Notes under the pieces: model-generated
Database searches by the model: none
The model's input: the letters and a program-made list of their open reading frames with translations, nothing else
What the model was told of the DNA's origin: nothing
Program-made: the position numbers and the translations under genes
In this document: piece by piece, positions 1 through 5,544 of the stretch
How the letters are laid out: the number at the start of each line of letters is the position of its first letter
How positions within the stretch are numbered: position 1 is the stretch's first letter
Assembly: GCA_030638305.1 (NCBI GenBank)
Contig: DAOWEW010000256.1
Span: 1 to 12,782 of the forward strand
Source of the DNA: Desulfobacteraceae bacterium
GTDB lineage: Bacteria; Desulfobacterota; Desulfobacteria; Desulfobacterales; ETH-SRB1
Direction of reading: 5' to 3'
DNA length: 12,782 bases

Positions 1-1
1 A

Positions 2-265
2 ATAAATCAATTGTTAGAGAAGTATTCATTGGAGGGAATAGCTATGCCGTACACCATGGAACAGTTTCAAAAAGATTATATCAAGGCTCATATAGGAGTG
101 CTTGATCCCGAAGAGATACTTTCAAAGTTCAAAATAGAGGAGAGGTTGAAAGGGTTGAGAGCAGCGGATAGGTTGAAAGGGTTGAGAGCAGAAGAAAGGT
201 TGAAAGGGTTGGGGGCAGAGGAGATTGAGTTTTATTTGGAGAAACTTAAGAAGGGGAATGGATAG
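2..265 (+). CDS. C-terminal end of an Rpn-like PD-(D/E)XK / putative transposase protein (5' truncated by window edge)
   Basis: The reading frame is open to the left edge of the window, so the true start lies outside; the TTG at 11 and ATG at 44 are internal codons. The visible part is only the tail: a segment reading EGIAMPYTMEQFQKDYI, then three 9-residue repeats of the ERLKGLRAE type, then EEIEFYLEKLKK and a stop. From memory, this linker plus ERLxGL-repeat tail is common in Rpn-family (recombination-promoting nuclease / putative transposase) proteins of cyanobacteria and Desulfobacterota. The nuclease core is not in the window, so the family is inferred from the tail alone. A hairpin terminator follows within 10 bases. 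The next gene on the same strand encodes another Rpn-family protein, so the two may be paralogues. Confidence 0.6.
   Translation: MNQLLEKYSLEGIAMPYTMEQFQKDYIKAHIGVLDPEEILSKFKIEERLKGLRAADRLKGLRAEERLKGLGAEEIEFYLEKLKKGNG
140..220 (+). repeat. 27-bp in-frame tandem repeat, 3 units
   Basis: Three consecutive 27-bp units (140-166, 167-193, 194-220) encode ERLKGLRAA, DRLKGLRAE and ERLKGLGAE. The units are nearly identical at DNA level, each with the core AGGTTGAAAGGGTTG, so they look like recent expansions. The unit is a multiple of three, so gain or loss of a copy would keep the frame. Confidence 0.9.
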
Positions 266-271
266 AGCAGG

Positions 272-310
272 GTTTGGGTAACAAAACGCAACATTTTACC
301 CAAACTTTTT
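272..310 (+). terminator. Rho-independent terminator of the left Rpn-like gene
   Basis: A perfect 10-bp stem, GTTTGGGTAA (272-281) with TTACCCAAAC (296-305), encloses a 14-base loop and is followed directly by five T residues (306-310). It begins 7 bases after the stop codon of the preceding gene. The stem is rather A/T-rich, so termination strength is uncertain. Confidence 0.8.
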
Positions 311-429
311 GAGAAGTTGCCTCCTTAGATTTTACTTGTCTGTAGAATTGCCGTAGAACCAAAATGGCAGAAAGTGTCCTGCTTTAAGTTGGTAGCTATA
401 TTTAAGATGTCACCATCAGGAAACAAATT

Positions 430-1449
430 ATGCCAAAGGGAAAAGTTAAAACTGGAGATATCCAGAACGATTATGACAGCCCCTGGAAAGAGGCGCTTGA
501 AATATACTTCAAAGATTTCATGGAATTCTTTTTTCCCTGGATTGCGGATGGTATCGACTGGTTAAGGGGATACAGATTCCGGGACAAGGAGTTTCAGCAG
601 ATTGTCAGGGATGCCAGTCTGGGCAGGCGCTATACTGATAAGCTCGTAAGCGTATGGTCCACACAGGGAGCAGAAATCAACGTCATGGTTCATATTGAGA
701 TACAGGCGGCCCGGGACACCGATTTTGCGGAACGTATGTATGTGTACAACTACAGAATCTATGACAAACATCGAAAACCGGTGACCAGCCTTGCCATCCT
801 GGCGGATGATGATACAAAATGGCATCCGCGACAATTTTCCCGCGAACAATGGGGGTGTACGGTGGATTTTCAGTTTCCTACGGTTAAACTCAAGCCCCTT
901 GGAGATGATATGGATGCTTTGCTGAGCCATTCCAATCTCTTTGCTCTGATAACGGCAGCTCATCTGATGACACAGACCACAAAACATGATCTCCAGCAAA
1001 GATATGCCTGGAAATGGAAACTGACGCGCATGCTCTATGAGAGAAAATATACCAGAGGACAGATACTGAATCTCTATCGATTCATTGACTGGCTCATGGT
1101 GCTGCCGGGATCATTGTCAAAAAAATTCAACACCCAACATAAGGAATATGAGGAGGGTAAAAAAATGCCTTATATAACAACGGCTGAAAGAATCGGACGA
1201 GAAGAAGGACGAGACGAAGGACGAGACGAAGGAATGTTAGCTGATGCCAGGGAAATGGTGTTGGAAGCTCTTGATATAAAATTCAGCACAGTACCTGGAG
1301 ACGTGCATGAGATCATCAAGGCTTTGAATAACAGGCTATTGCTGAAAAAGCTTCACCGGTCCGCCATCCAGAGTAAAGATATCCATGGATTCAGAAAAAC
1401 CATTCAGGAGATTGATCCTAAGTCAATTAAAGTGCCTAAAGTGAGCTAA
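430..1449 (+). CDS. Rpn family PD-(D/E)XK nuclease / putative transposase
   Basis: This 339-residue protein has the layout of the Rpn (recombination-promoting nuclease) / PD-(D/E)XK 'putative transposase' family. The N-terminal half carries a plausible nuclease core: Asp70 in RRYTDKLV, then Glu90 and Gln92 in the strand VHIEIQ, followed by FAERMYVYNYRIYDKH, a signature-like stretch of these proteins. A helical region follows, then a Gly/Glu/Arg linker (residues 256-268) made of three 12-bp repeats, and a basic C-terminal helix. The ATG at 430 is preceded by AGGAAA at 418-423, a suitable ribosome binding site. Known E. coli Rpn proteins promote RecA-independent recombination or cut DNA; activity here is inferred, not shown. 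The last codons run into a short-repeat tract that abuts the MITE at 1466, so the original C-terminus may have been altered. Confidence 0.8.
   Translation: MPKGKVKTGDIQNDYDSPWKEALEIYFKDFMEFFFPWIADGIDWLRGYRFRDKEFQQIVRDASLGRRYTDKLVSVWSTQGAEINVMVHIEIQAARDTDFAERMYVYNYRIYDKHRKPVTSLAILADDDTKWHPRQFSREQWGCTVDFQFPTVKLKPLGDDMDALLSHSNLFALITAAHLMTQTTKHDLQQRYAWKWKLTRMLYERKYTRGQILNLYRFIDWLMVLPGSLSKKFNTQHKEYEEGKKMPYITTAERIGREEGRDEGRDEGMLADAREMVLEALDIKFSTVPGDVHEIIKALNNRLLLKKLHRSAIQSKDIHGFRKTIQEIDPKSIKVPKVS
1195..1230 (+). repeat. 12-bp in-frame tandem repeat, 3 units
   Basis: Three units of GGACGAGAMGAA (1195-1206, 1207-1218, 1219-1230) encode GREE, GRDE and GRDE in the linker of the Rpn-family protein. The second and third units are identical, suggesting recent duplication. 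Confidence 0.85.
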
Positions 1450-1465
1450 AGTATATTAAAGTGCC
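1428..1465 (+). repeat. Degenerate 9-10 bp tandem repeat (TAAAGTGCC type)
   Basis: Four units follow one another: TAAAGTGCC (1428-1436), TAAAGTGAGC (1437-1446), TAAAGTATAT (1447-1456) and TAAAGTGCC (1457-1465). They start within the last codons of the Rpn-family gene, which ends in VPKVS inside the second unit, and run exactly to the left end of the MITE. Confidence 0.75.
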
Positions 1466-1651
1466 TAAGGAACGTGGACGAAATAACTTCCCCAACTATG
1501 CATCACAGCTTCAGGCCGCCTTTGTCCGATCTCAAATCCCAAACATATTGAAATAGCTCGCTATTCCATCAACTTTTGTGATCTGAGATCAAACAAATTC
1601 GACCCAAATCTGTGCGCCTACTTGGGAAAGTTAATTCGTCCACGTTCCTAA
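1466..1651. mobile_element. MITE-like element with long imperfect terminal inverted repeats
   Basis: The left end TAAGGAACGTGGACGAAATA and following bases (1466-1494) match the reverse complement of the right end (1623-1651) at about 26 of 29 positions. Weaker matching continues inward to about 1515 and 1602, giving ends near 50 bp. The interior holds no gene of its own, only a small hairpin AATAGC-TC-GCTATT and paired GATCTCA/TGAGATC words. CCTAAG occurs at both outer edges (1464-1469 and 1647-1652), but it overlaps the ends and cannot be firmly called a target-site duplication. No transposase is present, so the element would be non-autonomous. Its right 49 bp are closely matched at 5491-5541 beside cobF. 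It interrupts the CobN-like gene. Confidence 0.8.
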
Positions 1652-2165
1652 GCAGAAAAAAAAGAAGATTTTTGATATTTTTTCTGGTCGGCGAACGAAA
1701 ATATTGTTTTACTTTGTGGTCGGAAATAATCTTTTCCGGCTCTTTTGGCACACTGCAAAGGCCATAGAGTTTTATCTTTTTAAAATCAACATGTTCTATG
1801 GCATAGTCTCGCAATTCTCGACCCATATCATCAACAATGATAAACTCGGATTGAGTAACAATCTCATGATCAATCTTTCCGTTTTTCAAATCTTCAGTAG
1901 TGTAAAAATAAAAGTTATATTTATCAGCCACTTCAGGAATTTTACCCAAATCAGAAATGGCTTGACTCACCCTATAAGAAGAATGTGGATGTATAAGCAG
2001 AGTAATATTGCTTTTTTTCTGTGCGAATGCATGGGAAGATAATAAATAGAAAGATACTAAAATAAACAGACAAAGCACAATCATACGTATCCATATTACC
2101 CTGTTTTCTGAGTTCCGGTCTCTGACTTCTGATATCTGATTTATAGGTTCATTTTTCCGGCACAT
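1569..2165 (-). pseudogene. Truncated CobN/HmuS-like chelatase-family gene (N-terminal fragment ended by MITE)
   Basis: A 198-residue frame starts with a hydrophobic, signal-like segment (MIVLCLFILVSFYLL, ending near HAFAQ). It continues with a stretch resembling the N-terminus of CobN-type proteins: ITLLIHPHSSYRVSQAI, a later FIIVDDMG, and SPTRKNIKNLLFFLLRN, similar to the 'xxNlrnLLryl' segment of CobN. CobN-family proteins exceed 1,000 residues; here only about 170 are native. The last ~27 residues (from RNVDE on) are encoded by the MITE, and the DNA beyond it is unrelated. Cytosolic CobN is the cobaltochelatase subunit. The apparent export signal recalls HmuS-like CobN relatives found beside TonB-dependent receptors, which fits its place after btuB. 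The start is ambiguous: ATG 2165 has GGGTG upstream, while ATG 2084 starts directly at the signal segment. The family call rests on pattern recall. Confidence 0.6.
2100..2141. repeat. Heptamer tandem repeat (TCTGANT type), 6 degenerate units
   Basis: Read on the plus strand, six consecutive 7-base units are CCTGTTT, TCTGAGT, TCCGGTC, TCTGACT, TCTGATA and TCTGATT, strictly in register. The tract lies between the two candidate start codons of the CobN-like fragment, so it either codes part of an N-terminal extension or is 5' untranslated DNA. Its position argues mildly for the downstream start at 2084. Confidence 0.7.
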
Positions 2166-2218
2166 AAATAATTCACCCGTCCTTTAATTGATAAGCTATT
2201 AAAAATTATTTCTGTTTT

Positions 2219-2259
2219 GTTCAAAAGGTACGGCAAATTAGATGCCCTACCTTTTGAAC
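2219..2259. repeat. Strong inverted repeat between the receptor gene and the CobN-like gene
   Basis: GTTCAAAAGGTACGGC (2219-2234) pairs with GCCCTACCTTTTGAAC (2244-2259) over 16 positions with one mismatch, around a 9-base loop. Neither strand has a run of T after the stem, so it is not a typical intrinsic terminator. It sits 47 bases beyond the receptor stop codon and 53 bases before the next gene. An mRNA-stabilising or processing hairpin, or a very small repeat element, are both possible. Confidence 0.75.
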
Positions 2260-2306
2260 GAGACCAAAGTGATTTCTGTCAGAAAACAAGAAATTTAAGC
2301 GTTTTA

Positions 2307-4251
2307 CTAATAATCATATCTCATGCCAATAAAAAAACTTCTCCCGGGCATTGGATAGCCTTGGCAATACTCATAATCCTTGTCAAAAAGATTATTAATC
2401 TTTCCTCTTAAGGTAAGCCCTCCGTATCTTTCGGTCTTTAAGATTCTTTTGCTGATCATAAAATCAGCTACGGTAAAATCGTCAGCTTTTATTCTTTTAC
2501 GACTTCCACTTTCGATATCTTTAATATCCTTCTCCCCGGTATATGCAAAATTCAGACTGGTGGAAAAACTATCATAATCGGAAATACTGATACCGTATGA
2601 GGCAGTAAGATCAGATCTGTCCATTAAATCTTCTTTCTCTTCCTCATCTTCATATTTTGTGAGGTAAACAAAATTGACATATGGTTTAACTTCAATGTCC
2701 CAGCCAGGAAGTGAACCAAAATCATAAGAGAGTTCACCCTCAAAGCCTGAAATGGTGGCATCTGCCACGTTATCCCATGAATAATAATCGCCTGTATCCA
2801 GGTAACATGTCTCAATCATATCCTCCCAATTTGTGTAAAAATAGGTAAGAAAAGCATTAAAAGAAGCATAAAATAAATCTATGCCTCCCTCATATGTCCT
2901 GCTTGTTTCCACGTCTAAATCAGGATTGCCCACATAATGTCTCCCGTAGTAGTCAAAATTTCCGGCCAGTTCCTTGGCATCGGGCATCTTAAAGGCTTCT
3001 CCATAGTTGACCCTTAATTTCAAATAATCCGTGAGAAGATAGGCCACGCCTAACCGTGGACTGAAGTTTTCATCAGATTCCTTATTTCCTTCAGGCTTTG
3101 TAACTTGTACTTCATATTCGTCATATCTCAACCCGGCGGACAGGATAAGCCTTTGGTCAAAAAATTTGGCTTTACCCAAAAGATAACAGGCTGGATTGTC
3201 AAAACTATATTTTCCAGGGGTTCCATTAGTTTCCATGTCGTACTCAACCCAGTCAATACCGACAGTAATACGATAATTTTCCAGGTTTGCAGTGAACTGT
3301 CCCTGCGCGCCCTGCTGGTCAGTATCACTATTATATGGGATACTCCAAAAATTCTTATCTTTTGTGTTAAAATATTTGACCATCCATAAAAAACGGTCGT
3401 CTTGTGTACTACCGTTATAAACGAAGTCAAATGACTCATTGCTTGTATCCTTATAGTCCTCCAGATTGTTAATACTTAATCGGCCTGGACTGCCGATATG
3501 ATCCGCATCAAAATAAGTGTAGATAAAGCCTATTCGGTTTTTTGGAAAAATTTCATACCCTAAATTCAGGCTGGTATTCTCTTTTTCATCAATGCCGGTG
3601 TTATAATATTTATCCTCATCAGCAGTTTCATAGTCATCAATTGATGTATTGGTATAACTACCTGAAAAATCAAATTTATTATACTTTCCCGAACCTCCTG
3701 TGCTCCATTCTTCATGACCCCAGCTTCCTAAAACCCCTTCAACAAAGGCACTGGGTTTTTTTTCCCTGTTTGGTAATTACGTTTATGACTCCACCCATAG
3801 CTGCCGAGCCATATTGGGCAGAAGAAGGTCCTCTTATGATTTCTATCCTTTCCACATTTTTAGTCATGATTTTGGCAAGGTTACCGGTTGCTGCCCTACG
3901 GCCATTCAATAAGACCAGGACGCGTCCCATCAAGTCATTACCATGGGTTTCTGTCCTCAAACCGCGGATACCAATGGAGGTCAGGGCTCCAGGGTATTTT
4001 TTAATGCTCCCTATTCCCTTTGCAGCAAGCAAATCACCGAGACTCGTGGCTGAAAACATTTTTATCTCTTGTTCATCAATAATAGTTACGTTGGATGTAA
4101 TCTCCTTTTTCTTTTCTTCTACCCTGCCTGCGGTTACTACCACCTCTTCCATTGTTACCGAATTGCTCCCTTCCTGCGCAAAAAGCGGTACAGGTAAGGC
4201 AAAAAACATAAATACTAATAATCCTGCCGTACAACTTAACAACTTCTTCAT
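2307..4251 (-). pseudogene. btuB: BtuB-like TonB-dependent outer-membrane receptor, split by a frameshift in an A8 run
   Basis: The 5' part encodes a signal peptide (MKKLLSCTAGLLVFMFFALP, cleavage near LFAQ), a TonB-box-like stretch MEEVVVTA, and a plug domain with IGIRG, LVLLNGRR and RIEIIRGPSSAQYGSAAMGG. This frame stops at 3739 after GKKTQCLC. The downstream frame, open from about 3763 to 2307, encodes a beta-barrel rich in aromatic and acidic residues and ends in GMRYDY, with the terminal aromatic residue usual for outer-membrane barrels. The frames meet at eight A residues (3756-3763 on this strand). Removing one A gives 1944 bp, a 647-residue protein of normal BtuB length. A purine-rich AAAGGAA lies upstream of the ATG. 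The cobalamin riboswitch upstream is the main reason for naming B12 as substrate; FecA/CirA-like receptors share the same motifs. Sequencing error, slippage or true loss cannot be told apart here. Confidence 0.8.
3756..3763 (-). other. A8 homopolymer at the frameshift site in btuB
   Basis: On the coding strand the sequence is GGG-A8-CCC. Reading in from the signal peptide gives GGA AAA AAA ACC and a stop nine codons later. The downstream barrel frame needs AAA CCC AGT, that is A7 (or A10). The run follows the conserved plug end VINVITKQG, so both halves are otherwise continuous. Confidence 0.9.
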
Positions 4252-4303
4252 TTTTAATTTTTCCTTTCCCTCGGTTGGAAATGTTATTTAATCTGTCAGA
4301 TTA

Positions 4304-4341
4304 CAAAAAAATCCCCAAACCGATAAATCGATCTGGGGATT
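4304..4341 (-). terminator. Intrinsic terminator downstream of the cobalamin aptamer (riboswitch expression platform)
   Basis: On the minus strand AATCCCCA pairs with TGGGGATT, with a further TCGAT/ATCGG inner helix and a short loop, followed directly by seven T residues (4304-4310). It lies between the aptamer and the receptor start codon, about 52 bases before the ATG. This is the arrangement of a transcription-terminating riboswitch. The plus strand also has six Ts after the stem, so some bidirectional action is possible. Confidence 0.85.
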
Positions 4342-4404
4342 GCCTTTTTTATCCTCAAACGCTTGCTGATTAGCCCCCCCTGTCCGCGAGGTTGCCAAAC
4401 AATC

Positions 4405-4566
4405 TTTCAGGCAGGTCTTCTGACTCTCGGATCACACTACTGACCGCGCCTTCCCATCCAGCTTGAACTGGACAGTGACATTTTGCGGTTTTCGTCCCCG
4501 ATTACAGCGACGGGCTCGCTCCCGATTCTCACGGGATTTCCTTTTATGCCTTAAAAGCACCTGAAA
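4405..4566 (-). promoter_or_regulatory. Cobalamin riboswitch aptamer controlling the btuB-like gene
   Basis: Reading the minus strand, the closing stem is TTTCAGG (4566-4560) with CCTGAAA (4411-4405). Inside are the hallmarks of the cobalamin (AdoCbl-type) aptamer in order: AAAAGGAAATCCCGTGAGAA, then GGGAGCGAGCCCGTCGCTGT, a B12-box variant TGTCACTG (GCCACTG is typical), GGGAAGGCG, and GTCAGAAGACCTGCCTG. Known switches of this class bind adenosylcobalamin or related corrinoids and shut off transport or synthesis genes. Here it precedes an intrinsic terminator and the BtuB-like receptor, so B12 is expected to stop transcription before that gene. The upstream cobF and TonB genes are not under its control. 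Confidence 0.95.
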
Positions 4567-4576
4567 TCAAGCTGTT

Positions 4577-4604
4577 ATGCTACACTTTTCCCTGAATATG
4601 TCAA
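4577..4604 (-). promoter_or_regulatory. Sigma70-type promoter of the riboswitch/btuB transcript
   Basis: On the minus strand a perfect -35 box TTGACA (4604-4599) is followed after 16 bases by TAGCAT (4582-4577), which keeps the T1, A2, A5 and T6 of the -10 consensus. The start of transcription would fall near 4571, a few bases before the aptamer's closing stem, exactly where a riboswitch transcript should begin. Confidence 0.65.
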
Positions 4605-4657
4605 TGAAAAAACAAGAACCTGAACAGGCTAAAAGCAAATACATGCCAGGTCAGCCT

Positions 4658-4697
4658 CTATGAATGGGGACGAAATAACTTTTCCAGGCATAGAATT
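4658..4697. repeat. Left inverted repeat of the cobF segment
   Basis: This is an imperfect copy of the repeat also seen at 1466 and, inverted, at 1651 and 5541. The best conserved core is GGACGAAATAACTT (4668-4681). The outer bases are diverged (CTATGAATG against TTAGGAACG). It ends at the cobF stop codon. Confidence 0.7.
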
Positions 4698-5479
4698 TAT
4701 TCATTACTTTCCAAATCTTCCGGCTTTCTCAAAATATATGTATCCATAAGCCAGCCTTTTTTCTTTTTAGCCTCTTTTCTTATTTTTTTAAGATCCTCAA
4801 TTATATCTTTCAGCTTCCCTGAAACCAGGATTTCATCATCAGTCCCCAGATATCCGCCCCAATAGATGTCAAAATTTGCATCCTTAAAATGCTTAAAGGT
4901 AGAATAAGAATCTAACAATACGGCAACATTTCTAACCTCAGCAGGTGAGTATTCTTTCAGTCTTCTGCCAGTTGTAATTACGATAGTCTCCCCTATACGA
5001 TTTAAGGGAATTTTATGCTTTTCTGCTAATATCTGAACGCTGGTTATTCCTGCTATCACCTCATACTCAAAATTTACTCCTCCTTGTTTAAGGATATGCT
5101 GTAGAATTTCTATATGTCCATCATATAGCGACGGATCACCCCAAACAAGAAAGGCGCTGTTTTCACCATCTTTCATCTTGTTTTTAATCAATTCAGTCAT
5201 AACTTCTGCTTTTTGTTGACGCCATGTCCGAACCCCTTCCTTATATGACTTACCCCTTTTTTTACGTTCAGGAATCTTCGCAGTTACAACCTTGTATGTG
5301 CCTTTTTCCAGACATTTTTTTAATATTTCCTTTCTTATCTTCAGCAGATCCTCATGTCCCTTCTGCCCCCTTTTTTCAAGAAGAAAGAACACATCTACTT
5401 TTTTCATTGTGTTCATTGCCTTGACAGTAAGATAATCAAGATTGCCGGGCCCAATTCCAATAAGATATATTTTTTTCAT
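4697..5479 (-). CDS. cobF: Precorrin-6A synthase (deacetylating), CobF
   Basis: The 260-residue protein is a tetrapyrrole (corrin/porphyrin) SAM-dependent methyltransferase. It has the N-terminal GIGPG loop (residues 8-12), VWGDPSLYD (112-120), AGITSVQ (143-149), GRR (171-173), YWGGYLGTDDEIL (206-218) and GWLMDTYILR (242-251). The last two motifs and the length are typical of CobF rather than CobI, CobJ or CobM. CobF methylates C-1 of precorrin-5 and releases acetate to give precorrin-6A in the aerobic, late-cobalt-insertion B12 pathway, in the cytoplasm. The start is supported by AGAGGAG seven or so bases upstream of ATG 5479. No other corrin-ring gene accompanies it. It lies 65 bases after the TPR gene and could be cotranscribed with the TonB operon; the B12 riboswitch is downstream of it. 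It is flanked tightly by inverted repeats, suggesting movement as a unit. Confidence 0.92.
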   Translation of the reverse strand: MKKIYLIGIGPGNLDYLTVKAMNTMKKVDVFFLLEKRGQKGHEDLLKIRKEILKKCLEKGTYKVVTAKIPERKKRGKSYKEGVRTWRQQKAEVMTELIKNKMKDGENSAFLVWGDPSLYDGHIEILQHILKQGGVNFEYEVIAGITSVQILAEKHKIPLNRIGETIVITTGRRLKEYSPAEVRNVAVLLDSYSTFKHFKDANFDIYWGGYLGTDDEILVSGKLKDIIEDLKKIRKEAKKKKGWLMDTYILRKPEDLESNE

Positions 5480-5490
5480 CTATCTCCTCT

Positions 5491-5541
5491 AACCCAAATC
5501 TATGCGCCTACCTGGAGAAGTTAATTCGTCCACGTTCCTAA
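5491..5541. repeat. Right inverted repeat of the cobF segment, near-copy of the MITE right end
   Basis: AACCCAAATCTATGCGCCTA and the bases after it, ending GTCCACGTTCCTAA, match 1603-1651 at all but a few positions. The homology extends about 20 bases inward of the conserved terminal repeat. It ends three bases before the stop codon of the TPR gene (TAA at 5547-5545). Confidence 0.85.
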
Positions 5542-5544
5542 CTG

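Larger units (their letters stand above)
4658..5541. mobile_element. Putative non-autonomous element carrying cobF between MITE-type inverted ends
   Basis: The left end (4658-4688: CTATGAATGGGGACGAAATA and following bases) matches the reverse complement of the right end (5541-5511) at about 25 of 31 positions. After a 6-base gap both share CATAGA and TTT. The right end is a close copy of the right end of the MITE at 1466-1651. Between the ends is only cobF: its stop codon touches the left repeat, and its start codon and Shine-Dalgarno lie within about 12 bases of the right one. No transposase is encoded. No clear target-site duplication is visible, and the left end is more diverged. The alternative is two independent repeat insertions that happen to face each other around cobF. 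Confidence 0.5.

Noticed and set aside
562..999. Minus-strand open frame of 145 codons inside the Rpn gene
   Set aside because: It is fully antisense to the well-supported Rpn-family reading frame and has no ribosome binding site or family features.
1195..1230. Short regular repeats considered as a CRISPR array
   Set aside because: The units are 12 bp, contiguous, coding and lack spacers.
1704..2042. Plus-strand frame opposite the CobN-like fragment
   Set aside because: The minus-strand frame shows a signal peptide and CobN-type motifs; the plus-strand product is low-complexity Phe/Ile-rich shadow sequence.
3542..4291. Long plus-strand open frame of 249 codons opposite the receptor gene
   Set aside because: It is antisense to the receptor plug and signal peptide, has no recognisable motif, and crosses the frameshift site; it is a shadow frame.
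4480..4500. Apparent TTTTCGTCC match to the inverted repeat core inside the riboswitch
   Set aside because: Only a few bases match and they belong to the conserved aptamer, so this is coincidence.
4697..5479. CobI (precorrin-2 C20-methyltransferase) as identity for the methyltransferase
   Set aside because: The YWGGYLGTDDEIL and GWLMDTYILR motifs near the C-terminus and the overall pattern fit CobF; CobI lacks these.
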